Shown here: in pieces, positions 21,581 to 34,400 of the stretch
Position numbering within the stretch: position 1 is the first letter of the stretch
Layout: each line of letters begins with the position of its first letter
Assembly: GCA_963576565.1 (NCBI GenBank)
Contig: OY755042.1
Coordinates: 100,558,185 to 100,622,184, forward strand
Direction: 5' to 3'
Origin: Aspidapion aeneum
Lineage: Eukaryota; Arthropoda; Insecta; Coleoptera; Brentidae
Length of the DNA: 64,000 nt
Made by a program: the position numbers and the translations under genes
Notes under the pieces: generated by a model
Seen by the model: only the letters and a program-made list of their open reading frames with translations
Databases searched by the model: none
What the model was told of the DNA's origin: nothing

Positions 21581-22087
21581 TTCTATTGCAATGTTGCCAA
21601 ATTTCTGGGCCAATCTACCTGTTTGCTTTGTTAATTTAGGTTCATCTTTCTATCCTTGGATTTTTTAAATATTTCATATGTTTTAAGGGTTAGGTTAGTT
21701 TTTTAATTTTTTGCTGCTGAAGTACGAGTAGGTTGATTTTATGTTTACGTTAGCTGGTAAGCCTTTTTTATGTACATGTTTTCTTAATAAAACTTTTTTT
21801 TAAAATTTTTATTTTTGTAAATACCAATTTAGTTAGGAACTGCCACGAAATTGGGCAATTTTTTGAAAAGTAAGGAACAACTGATTTTAATGTGATTTTA
21901 AGGGTCTTTTATTAATTAAAAAAAGAACTACTGGATAATCCAGATTTTTTTATATAAATGCTATTTAAAGGGTCTACGAGTATTATTAGAAAAAAAAAAA
22001 CATTTTTCTCAAAATCGTCTGTGCGGATAGTCGACCGAACCCCTAATTATTTTTTTCTCAAGCAACACTAAAAACCTATGATATTAG

Positions 22088-22427
22088 CTAAAAGTCAGAT
22101 TTGGGGCCCCTATCTTTATCTCTTTCTTCGGCCCTAGCTTTCATTCTTGTTATAAACGCTGCCCCCCTATTTTTCCTAAAGTTTTCGTACGGATCGTTTA
22201 AGTTACACCCCACCCCCTTGAACTGATCTTGTCGATCGCGTACGTCGCCCCCCGAAATAGGGGCGTCAATACCTTGCTCGTGAGCACCAAGGCCCTTTCC
22301 GCCCCAGCCCATTTTCTGGAGCAACTGATGACCTTTGTTGGATGAGTCGAGTTCTTGTTCTACTCCTCGGCTGTATCCCATGCCGCCGCTGCTGAAGGAT
22401 GGTGGGGATATCGACCTAGATCGGGAC
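22088..22427 (-). CDS. CHERP: CHERP terminal exon (G-patch)
   Basis: Acceptor ATTCTTAG at 22429-22428; the first base completes an arginine codon of the RS tract. Encodes the end of the RS region, the G-patch KGHQLLQKMGWGGKGLGAHE, then GGDVRDRQDQFKGVG and DPYENFRKN, and a stop. G-patch proteins activate DEAH helicases. Confidence 0.9.
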
Positions 22428-25400
22428 CTAAGAATATCAAATACCATTTGTGAATAACAGTCCACAGTACGTGGATGTTTTACGTGATGAGCAAGTGATT
22501 CCTAACAAACTGCGCGTGTTTATCCAAAATGTGGACACCGTGTTTTACACCTCTCCATCTACCCATATTAGCTCACACTACTACTATAAGTAGTGTGAGC
22601 TATGGTGATCCTAATTTTTTCGAGAAAAAAAAGTTGCTCCGATTTCAAAATTTTTTATATATCTTTGCGTTGCAGATGATTTTGAAACTTTTTTGTTGTG
22701 TTGTCTGTCTGTCTGTCTGTATGTCTGTCTGTCTGTAACGACCAACCCGCATAACTCAAAAACCGCTTGTCCGATTTTAATGAAATTTGGTACCTAAGTT
22801 GGGTCTTGGGCCGTGATGGTCCCATTTAAAAATGAACAAAATCCACCGAACGCAAGCCAAATAAAAGGGTGGGGGTAGATTCCAAAAATTAGAGTTTATG
22901 TGTGATATCAAACGAAAGGTAATTAAGTCTGGAGTTAAAAAAAATGAATTTTAGTTTATTTTAAAAAAAAGGGTGGGGGTAGATGTCAAAAATTAGAGTT
23001 TAAGTGAAAATATGGCGTGTGTGATATCAAACGAAAGGTAATTGAGTCTGGAGTTAAACAAAATAGATTTTAGTTTTTTTTAAAGGGTGGGGGGTAGATT
23101 AAAAAAATTTGAGTTTAAGTCAAAACATGGCTTGTGTGGTATCAAACGAAAGGTAATTGAGTCTGGAGTTGAATAAAATATATTTCAGTTTTTGATTATA
23201 TTAGCTCACACTATAACTATAGTACCTAGTGTGAGCTTAGGTACCCATAGATTGGCAGAGTATTTTTTATCATGATAAGAAAGGCTGAAAAATTCAAGGA
23301 CACTTCACAAAATTCCAGGAAAATGTTTTTTACATTTTTCTGAAATTTCAAGTGAATTCCAGCCCTATAATTTTATTTTTAAAAATTCCAGGTTTTCCAA
23401 GAAGCCAGGCAATCCTGAATTATGCTCTTATAGTATTAATAATCTCGAAAATTAAAGAAGTAAACGGACGCCACTGGAAACGAAATATATGCCGTTTATT
23501 TTTGACTGTTTTTCCGCTTCACACCACACGTCGTACGCTAAAAGAATTAATTTATAGATGGTATCTGTCAAAATAAAATATTACTTATAAAACTTTGTTT
23601 TCAAAAACTTAATTAATGTAAAAAAGTGTAGCGTAACTTACGGGATGTAACTCTCGGGACAAATTAGATATGAATACGAGGAACCTATTTTCTTAGTAAT
23701 AAAACTAGTTCTACTAGTGAAGGGTATACTTAATTAACAAAAAAAATATTCTGGCTAATCTCAAGGATGGCAAGTATTTTTGACAAGTAAAAAACGATAT
23801 GAAATCTGTGCCCTTATTTTCTCAACTCTGAAAGTTTATGAGATGATAGGTTTTATTATAACAAAAGCTTCAAATACCATCTGGCTGTTATTTAAAAGCC
23901 GCAAAGCCTTGCCAGAGTTATCTGATGCCCGTCAGTTTGACACATTCAATAATGTTAATGTATTTTAAGGCTAAAAGTTTCCTTGCACACAGGTCCGCAA
24001 AGGCTTCGTTGCGGTACAGACAGTTAAAATTAATAATTTTTTTTAATTTTGCGTTAATAGCTCTCGCAGTTTTTAAGATATTTAGCTTAAACCGAAAACC
24101 TAAATTAAGCCACAGGGTGTACGTCATCAAGCATGCCAAATAATAATGAGAATGTAAAAAAAATTTTTTGTTAGGGATCCACAATAAATTTCTTGTTTCA
24201 TCTAGAAACTTTTTGGTCTGTTGTAGTTTTTTGTATCTGCGACCGCTAACGAGCCAAAAATAAATTAATGATTTTTTAGATTGGATCTTAGAGCTCTTCT
24301 GGCGAGGCTTTCGTGATTGTAAATAACAGCCAGACTAATTTTCTCCATGACATTATACTGTATCTACCATGTGAAAAAAAATTTTAAATTAAGAAAATCA
24401 GTTCCTGATTTTCCAATTTTGAAAACGCCAACTTTTTAAATCAGCCAGAGTTATTTTTGGTTATAGTGTATTCTAACATCAGTTTATATGTTTAAGACTA
24501 AGAAAATTAGGGCACAAATCAGCTTTTTTGTTTTGATCCGAAAATTTGCAGCCAGGGATATTTTCCACCACTTGAGATGAGCCAAAGTACTTTTCTTGTA
24601 ATGTTCATGATCTCTTCTTCTTAATGTAAAAGATTTAGGATTAAGAAAATTAGTCGACTGATATCATTTACATTTAAAAATTGTTGATTATTATCATTAA
24701 CAGAATATACTTATTCATATACACAGAACAATGAACCAAGAAAATAAGTTCCAAAAAATATTCACGGTCTCATTACAAAATATTGTCATAACAACAAACT
24801 AAACAAACAAAAATAATTTCTGGACCCCAAACTTCATTTTGGGGATTACGGTTTATTTATTCAGCACAGCTGCAAATTCCACAAATTTATTTATTATAGT
24901 TATTATATGCATTATTAATAATATCCCGGTAAAACGTTTTTATTAAAAAGTTATGTTTTTAGCAATTAAAATTTTTGTTTAAGGGATTACATCCTGGACT
25001 GGCCGTTTAGCACTTTTTCAAAAATGTATCCTTACCTTCTCGGGGGTGATCTCGATCGTGACCTTGAAAAGCTGCGCCTGCGCCGATTCTCTCTGCTTTC
25101 GCGCGATTCTCGGTTCCTTCGTCGTCTGGGACTTCTGGAGCGGCTTCTCGATCGATCTCTTTCCCTGTCTCGACCCCTCGATCTACTTCGCGACCTTCGA
25201 TTTCGACCATAACTGCGCGTTTCCGGGGGTGGAGTAGGGGACTTACTTCGATACCTGCAGAAAAGGAAGTTAAATGATAATCAACTGAAAAAAAATTAAT
25301 ACCAAAGGAAACAATACAAACTAGCAAACTACTTGATTTGGAATTATACAGCCCTCATAATGAATAGAATAAAATAGACTTTGGTACCCACTTTAAATTT

Positions 25401-28400
25401 ATAAAAACGAGATTAATTCAAAAATCTGTATCTTTAAGGTAAGAGATTTAGAAAATAATAATAATAAATGTTTTGCCTTATTTTATCGCGCAAATGCGCA
25501 AGCGCGAATGTCAAAATAGTAATTATTATTATAACTGTTAAAATCAATAAGTCTATTTTTATTTACTATGTTGCTTTAGGATTTTGCCTCTATAAAAGAG
25601 GTTCGTTTGTCAGTTTATACTTTTGTAAACCATCACTACAATTTGAGCTCATTTTATATGAACCAAGACTTTAAGATAGATCTTGTCGAATTTATAATAG
25701 AGTTTTCTGTATTTTTAAAGAAAACTACTAGAGTTGTTTTATATAACATTTATCTAGAAATGTTGGTCATCTAATATCACGTTAATGTGACATAAATTCT
25801 GAAAGGTATTTTAGTTGAAGGATTTATAAGTATTTTTATATAACATATTTATCAAAATAATTAACTTGGTATGTTCTAAGGTAAATGAAGTAAGTAAAGT
25901 AAAGTAAATCATTTATTTCAGAATGTGTGCCTCATCTATTGTTAAGAAAAAAATTGATGGCATAGTAATTTAATAATGAGGGTATCAACTTGATATTATC
26001 AAAGTCAAAAAATTTGATACTTGATGATGTAGATAATACTTAGACAGTTTAAAATAGGTGTGCCTCTCGATACGTCAAAAGAAGTAGGTAGTGGCAGCAT
26101 AATTACCTTGTAATACTTTATCACATTTGACCCGAATAAAAGAAAAATCTGGTTGGTATCTCATGACGTATATCGGATATATAGATAACCAATATTCAGA
26201 GGAGGTGTGTTAAGCCTTTGATCAAAAGATGATTTGACAGCATAGTATTTTTGTATAAAAGAGGTTCATATGACACGTTTATCATAATAATACCATGATA
26301 TGTTCTAATGTAATTGTAGTCTAAACAAATAATTGCTTTCAGGGGGTGTGCCTCATATTTAGTCAAGTAAAATATAGACACCATACTCATTTAATAATAA
26401 GGACATTTTAGTTACACCTATGTAACAAAATTCAACTTGCTAGTTCAAGCCACATCCCTTTGTCCCTTTGTTTTGTTCATATGTAATTGCTTTAAGGAGG
26501 CGTGACTTTCCTCATTTCAGGTTTGGCTGAAGATAGTAAACTATTATATTAGTAATAGCTTCATCTGACACTAATTAGATAAAAGCTGTTTTGATATTCA
26601 GTAAAATAGTTTATCTAAAAAAAAAGTGCAGTGTGAGGCAGGTGTTACCTGACAGGGGATTAGGCAACCTGAGGCAGCATAAATAATTTTTAAAGGAGAG
26701 GTATAAATGACACATTTACTGCAATTTTTTTTTAGTTTTTGATTATGTAGGTTTACTTTCACCTGTATATTACATTAAAAGTGTGTGCCTGTCCTCCACT
26801 CAGGTGAAGGTGTGGCAGCGTAATCATATGTTAAAAAAATGGGTAAATATGACTCATTTACAATAAAAACTCAAATGATACTAATTGATATAGTTTAATA
26901 TCAATCTTCATCAATGCAATTACCAAAATTAGCGACTTGTGCTCAATTCTGGTTATTTGTTTAGGTAGACACACCTTTGTGTACGCTAATATGACACTTG
27001 TTGAATATGAATTTTAGTGGTACTAATAACGTAGGGTTCTGTGTATAGTATATTATTGAATACGTTACCTTCTTTTCGGGGGAGTGTTCTCCTTTTCTTG
27101 CTTTATTTCAATGGGAGACGGACTTCTGGATTTTATCCTAAGACCGGCTAAAATTGCAGCCTCTTTTTCTCTTTTTGCCGCATTTTTCGCTTTGTAATAT
27201 TCATATAAACCTGTAAAAATGTAATAATAAATACAAGCGAGGGGTGAACAACGATAGGAACTAGAAGTACAAATTACTGCTTATGTACAATTAAGGCAGT
27301 ACTAGTAATCGAGCCACTTATTTTTATGCAAAAATTTTTTGTTCCGATTTTGTAGAAAATGTTTTTTGTTAAGAGAAAGTTTTTTTTTAAATACTTGCCT
27401 AATTTCTCCCATCCTTCCGAGTCCCTCGGTCTCTCATGTGTTGGAAGTGAATAAAACGCATCTACAGCAGCCAGTAACCTTTCACTTGGAGGTGCTGGAG
27501 GTGGCAGTCGAATGTTCTTTGGATCAAGGGATTTGTACTCTGAATCTTCGAGTTTCACTAGAGGAACCTGGCAGTAATAATTAGTTAATTTTATGTGGAC
27601 CTATTGACCTCAAAAAAATCAAACAATCACCTGACTGACAGCCACCTTAGAGGAAATAACATTTTAACAATTTATCGTAGTTCGTTTGGCTCCCCCCACC
27701 TCTCGAAAAGAATCACATTTGATTTTTATAAATTTTTTGGATTTATAAGCTGCATAGCAATAAAGTAAAATAAAATATTGTACGTGAAATGAGTTTTAAA
27801 TTTAATTTCTCAATTTTTCCTATCCCACTTTAAGTACGCCCCTGTATCTTGGGCCTGCACTAGGTTCCATAGGAGCACCACTTCTAAAATTACATTTCTA
27901 GGTGTCTACTATTTCAGGGGTCAAATTTCATCACGGTACGCCAAAATTTCTTTCTTAGGCCCCCAACCTTATACAATGGATATTATTTAGAAAATATAAC
28001 AATTGAAGAGCACAGGGAAAAACGTGCAAAGTCATTTTTTCTAAGAAAGTGAGATATTTATGCCAAATGATGTCTTAATATCCAACAGGGAAAGAACGTT
28101 CCAGTTTTAAACTTTCAAAATGCTATATCTCCAAACTAACTAAGAGTGACTTTGCGCGTTTTTTCCCTGTGCTCTTCAATTGGTAGACGCATCCCAAGTA
28201 ACATTATTACCACTCAAGGTTTTATTAATTTGGTTCCTGGGTTATTTAGAGGGTGTTGTTATGGGTTTTAGGATCAATTTAGCTACATAAAGGTAATTTA
28301 TATTGCCAATTACCTAAATGGGTGTTATACAACCAAAAAGTGATTTATAAAGGGAGTATAATAAAACTGATATTCCTTCTGTTCCTTTTAGATACTTTTG

Positions 28401-31400
28401 GTTTTATTAATTTCTGATTTATAAAGATGGTCTTATAAAACCATTTTACCTAAAGTTTTTAAAAAGAAATAACTATAAACTTTGGTCATTTAGTTTTTTT
28501 TCATTACTTTAGGTCATCACAAAAGTGTTTTATAATAGAGCTAAAAGGTTATCTTATATCTTTTTGTTTTTATAGTTACCAGTAGTTTAAAAGTAAATAT
28601 GATTAGATAGGCGGCCATATAGAACCTAGTTTCCTTAAGGTTTTTAAGAGTGGTAAATATAAACTTTAGACTTTTGGTTTTTGCCATTACTTTTAGGCAT
28701 TTTAAAAAGATTTTATAGGAAGGCTTAAAGGTAAACTTAATTCTTTTGTATTTACAGTCACCCATAGCTGTATATTAAATAATATTTAAATAGACGGCCA
28801 TATAAAATAAAAATATTGTTTCCTTAAGGGTTCTAACAGAAGTAAGTAAATACTTTCGTGTTTTATTTTTTTTTTTGGTATTTCTTGTAAAAATAATAGA
28901 TATACCTAGGTACAGATTGGTACCTACCTATTGCAAGATTGATTATTTAAAGTCCAATAACTAATAATTGTTGAGTTTCCGTCCTCCTGGGTAGGACACC
29001 CAGGCCTATAAGGCCTGTTTAGACGGCCAGTATAAGAGGTTGCCCTCCAACCTGCAGGCACAACGAATATCATTGCACTGGCCCTGTCGATTGTGTCGAA
29101 ATTGCACGATAAAAAACATTTAAAAGTGTTGAATTATACGCTTTTAAATACTTTAAAAACAAATACAAAACATTTAAGTGAGGTTATGTTGACTATGTTT
29201 ACTTTGTTCTTTTTTGTTGGTTTCATAAGGGTACTCAAAAATCCTTGTTGCGATACAGTAAAAATTAAAACCAAGTGACCACTATAAAACCATAATGGCG
29301 TACCTATATAAATTTATTTAAAAAATATTGTAAAGAGAAAATATTTATCTAGTCGTGTTCGCAGTGTTTCTTAACAATAATTTTACTTTAATTTTGATTT
29401 ATGTAAACAGACTTTTTTAATGGTGAAAAGTGTAAATGATTTTCATTTCATTTTAAATATTTGTTATTTTGATATCAAAAAACTATTAAAAAGCATTCTT
29501 GAACTGGCGCGTTTGTTTTGAGGGCTTTTCAGATACGATTTTATCAGAAAAATAAATCTGGCAAGCAATTTGATCATCAACAAAACGACAAACTCGGTAT
29601 ATTTTGATGTGATAAAATAATTTTGGGACTCTGACATTTTTGGCAATTTTGTGACCTAAATTATTTTATATAGCCATTGTGAATCTAAAATATCGCCATA
29701 GCTTTTATAGGAAAACTTCTTTACTCTAAAGGTATTATATGGTATTGAACAGAATCGCCAGGATACCAAATTACCAAATCTAGTTTTATAATAGGATAGA
29801 GGACGTTTCTGAGTTGCTTTTAGAACCTGGCATAATAGTTTTAGGCTCTAAAATGTTCTATACTGGTGGAACCGCTAGAGGGCGAAGCTGGAGTTTATTT
29901 CTTATGGTTTTATAGTGAGTTTAATACATAGGTTGCCACCACCAATTGGGGAGTCCCATTTAGGAGGTCTAAGGGGTATATAAGGGTAATGGGAACGTGC
30001 TAGCGACCAAACATTGAAACTAATGGTTTTAGGGAAAGGCGCTGGCAACCTTTTAGCTTCTGCTATAAATAAAGAAATGTTACTTGGGATGATTTCGAAA
30101 ACCCTTTTGCCTTATCTGTACCTGCTTACCATTAAGCCTGCAGGGAGATCATAATACGGCGCAGAGGGAACTAATTCTTCCAAAAATATTTCTGGTTTCG
30201 GAGGAAAACCTGGGGGCGGCTTGGAGAAATCTGGAAACATTCCAGGAGGTGGCAAATAACCCGGTGGGGGTTGGGTAAATTGGGCCTGCGGATCCACCTA
30301 TTTAAAAGAGTATAGTAATCTTTTTGATTTCAAAGCAGCGTCTGATTGGCCTCCGAATGGCGTGGCGCCACATTTTCTTCATTTAAGCAGAATTTTATGT
30401 CGTTTCTGAAATCCCCATAAAGCCCCATGTACCTAATAATTAAATCTGTGATTTAGCTGTTATAGCCTGGGACAGATTTCTTGAGACAAGTTATTTTATT
30501 TTTTATTTAATTTTCTATGGATAATATATAACAAAACCTATGTGTCCTCAAATAGTTTTCTGTCTTCGGTCGGGACTCAAACCCGGAATCTCTTGCTATG
30601 TACGCAAGCGCTCTTAACATTGAACCACCGAGGACCATACAGAAATTTTCGGAAAACTTTCATCTATGCATGTGTGCGGTGTGTCAATACAAGAACGAGA
30701 AACTCTCACGTTATTTACTCGACCAAGTCATCCAACTGATCTCTATAATTCTTTCTTCCCACTGTCAAAGGTATGAAAACTCAAATTAGACGTAAAGTAT
30801 CAACGTCTGAACAGATGAGATCACCTTTTCGTGTGTTACAATTTCTGATCGTAATGGGCGGCCAATATAATTCTCAAATACCAAATTGCATCTAATGCAA
30901 GGACCTAAAACTATAACAACAAGTGAAATTAAAGAAAGAAAAATAAGAAAAAAGTTTTCTGTCTTCTTCAAAAGGAACCTTGAGTTTTTTAAGAAAAAAG
31001 ATGAAACCTTTTACGATAAGGTGAGTTTTTTTAGAAAAACAAGATTAAATTAATACCCGGTTCTTATCGGAGTAGAACTTGAGTTCAGTAGATAGCACAG
31101 TGGTCAGTTAGTGAAGCTATTTAAAATGGATTAAAAATCAAAAAAATGAAAATCACATGGACAAAGGGATGTGGCTAAGAAACTGAAAACGGCAAGTCAT
31201 ACAGTGCGCGGGGACTGTAAGTGCAAAAGGTACAAATGGCTTTGCATTTATAAGAGTCAAATAATAAAAAAGTTACGATGCTCAAAATATTTATTTACGT
31301 GGGCTCATTACAGTACAAGATATAATGCGTAGGCGGCATAGAATTAAAACAATGCAAAATTAAGCTGTGTATAGCTATAGGATTCGACTTAAGGGTGAAG

Positions 31401-34400
31401 ACTGGCAAGTATGCTACAAGACAACTCGAAATAAATTTAGAAAAAAAAAACTTTTTGAAAACAAGCTTTTATAAAATGGACTAAAAAGCATAAAATAATT
31501 TTTTGAGTGTTCTGATATCATAATAATAAAAGCGATGGGCGTATTAAAGGAAATTTACCCGTTTTTCTTTTAGCCTTGTTTGAAGTTTAGTGAAAATCCA
31601 AAATCATTATATTATAGCAGAGAAATGTAAGGTTGATAATTTAACCCAATCCAACCCTACTCAAGCTACCCTTACATTTTTCTGATATGGATGGACATTA
31701 TTACGCCTGCTTCATATTAGACAGATCATCCGCGACCGGCAGTGTATCGATTTATTTTGTCACATTGAAAAAGAACAGTCGACCCATCATCGGTTGTGGA
31801 CGATTCACCAAATGCGCATGGAAAGGCATTTACCTAATGTTAAATACGCCCATCGCTTTTATTATTATGATATCAGAACACTCAAAAAATTATTTTATGA
31901 TTTTTAGTCCATTTTATAAAAGCTTGTTTTCAAAAAGATTTTTTTTCTAAATGTATTTTTTAATTTTTAGATTTGTCTAAGTCTATGCATTTCAGCTAGC
32001 GCATCGATATTGCAGGGAGTCTTTCCTGTCAATTTTGAAATATCTAAGTCTTCGATGAGACGGCCATCCAACGATTTGATACTAAACAAAATACAAACTA
32101 AAATTTTACCTCCTCTCCGCCCTCCACGTTAGGGGGGGGGGGAGGTAGGCACTCAGTGATACCACATTATTGGATTATCATCGGAACTATAATGTTATGC
32201 GAAATTTAAAGTTAATTGGAAACGTGGAAGTCAGTTGAAAGTAATCAGAAAAACTTGACATTAAATCGTCCATTTTGAATCCGCCATATTGAATTTTTAT
32301 AATCTGATCAAAAATTCGTAATCCTCATCCACAAAAACCCCCAGATACCAATTTTGGTGGAAATCCAACAAACTTAAATTTTACCCCCCCTCCGCCCTCC
32401 AGGTTAGGGGTGAGGTAGGCAGTCAGTGATACCACATTATTGGATTGTCATCGGAACTATAACGGTATACAAAATTTAAAGTCAATCGGATACGTGGAAG
32501 TCAGTTGAAAGTAATCAGAAAAACTTGAAATTAAATCGTCCATTTTGAATCCGCCATATTGAATTTTTGTAATCTGATCAAAAATTCGTAATTCTCATCC
32601 TCAAAAACCCCCAGATACCAATTTTGGTGGAAATCGGACAAACTAAAGTTTTACCCCCTCTCCACCCCTCACGTTAGGGGGGAGGTAGGTACCCGATGAA
32701 ACCACATTATTGTATTGTCATCGGAACTAAGACGCTATGCGAAATTTGAAGTCAATCGGATGTTTGGAAGTTCTTCAAAAATGAGTTGCAAGATTTGATT
32801 ACATACATACATACAGGTGAAGTTAAATAAAAGCTTGTAAAAATCAATCCCTGTCGAGAATTATCATCTTTTTTCCCTATACAAAACCGTTACTAAACAA
32901 AACAATAAGCCGTATTTTCCAAGCAAATTATTTAGTAGAAAAACAGTTATCACTATTTAAAACTAGCATCTTCAGCGTATTAAAATAATGTGTTGTTTTG
33001 TTACAAACTACCAACATTTTCGAAAAAAAGTATTATAAAATCTAAAAGTGGATTTTTTGTAGTACGTTTTCACTTTTTGGACTATCATCTTTTTTCCACT
33101 GTGACAGTCAAAATTAGGTTCTGTCCCAAAAAAAAGAATAATAACTGCTTCAACAAAAATTTTAAATTATAAACTATTGTTCGGCTATTACCCCGTTCGA
33201 ATTTACTGGTCCCATATCGGGTGGCAACGGAGGTGGTAAGCTAGGATTCAGCTGCATGTAGCTATCGCTGGAATTCTGCGGATGCTGATTGATCAATGAC
33301 TGCTGAATGGGAAAGGTTTGGTGCACCATTGGGGGAGCTGTCGTGGGCATGGTACTGCTATTTGTTTGCACCAAACTTTGAATCGTCTGCTGGAGGGAGG
33401 CCTAGCATAAACACACGAAATTGTACAGCTTTTACTCGGCGGTTTACAGAAATGTCGAACAAAAAATATCGAACCGTAATTTGGTCGAATTTTAACGAAA
33501 TGTAGTTTTGATAATGGGTTGTTCTGAAAAAATGATAACATTGTATATTTAAAACCACATTCTTTTGAAATTAAAATAAGTGTATAGTTAGCAGTGGCGT
33601 ATATAAGGGGGGGCCCGGCCCCCCCCCGAAGCTAAGATTTTTTTAGATATTTTCTACATATTTCCTGAATACAAACATAAACTAGCATAAAATACGGCCT
33701 CATGGGGTCTCGGGCCCCCCCCCAAACTGCCTCGGGCCCACCCCGAAACTTTTTTCTATATACGCCACTGATAGTTAGTGTACCCAAAGGCTAACATTTT
33801 CCAGCAGCAATGAACTCTCCACAAAATGTCTCCATGGAAGTAAAACTGTTCACACTATGTGTACAAAAAAAAGTACAAAAAAATATTTGGAGATGATAAA
33901 ATTGATTTTGGGGATTATTAAAGTGGACCAAAAGTTAAAAATTTTAATATTTGTTAATATTAGTTTTTAGTATTTACAAAAAAACAAAAAATCCACCTGT
34001 AATAAATTTTACTGTCACTGGCGTGATCACATGCAGTCATAGTTTTTTTTTTAATCTGCCATCACTGCTTACTTTACCCATCTGATTTACCTGAAAACGG
34101 GGCAGCACCAAAGGTACAGTTTAAGGATGTAAAACGAAATGGGTTATATAATTCAGTTTTTGTGAAGTTTTAGTGATGTTAAAATAGATTTAACGTTTTG
34201 GCCGAGATAAGTATCACACGTGTTTCTATAAATATTAGGAGTAAATAGTAAATGATTTATTTTCAACACTGTTCCTTAAATACAACAAGGAGGCATTTTA
34301 CTGACAGTGAAATACAGTAATAGTGACAGTTTTGCTTTTTTCGTTATTTAGACATTTAGCTAAATGTCACTTGTGTCAACATCACTGGTGTGATCTTTTA

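Noticed and set aside
22697..22738. GTCT microsatellite as an independent locus
   Set aside because: It is part of the terminal-hairpin element; related GTCTGTCCG sequence near 35525 follows a similar downstream block.
25024..25237. Plus-strand frames of 62-63 codons opposite CHERP exon 9
   Set aside because: They are antisense shadows of the RS-dipeptide exon, whose frame and splice sites fit CHERP.
30562..30635. Functional tRNA gene
   Set aside because: Mismatches in acceptor and T stems and an atypical ACA anticodon make a tRNA-derived repeat more likely.
31687..31950. 87-codon plus-strand frame
   Set aside because: Half of it lies in the right arm of a foldback repeat and no domain is visible.
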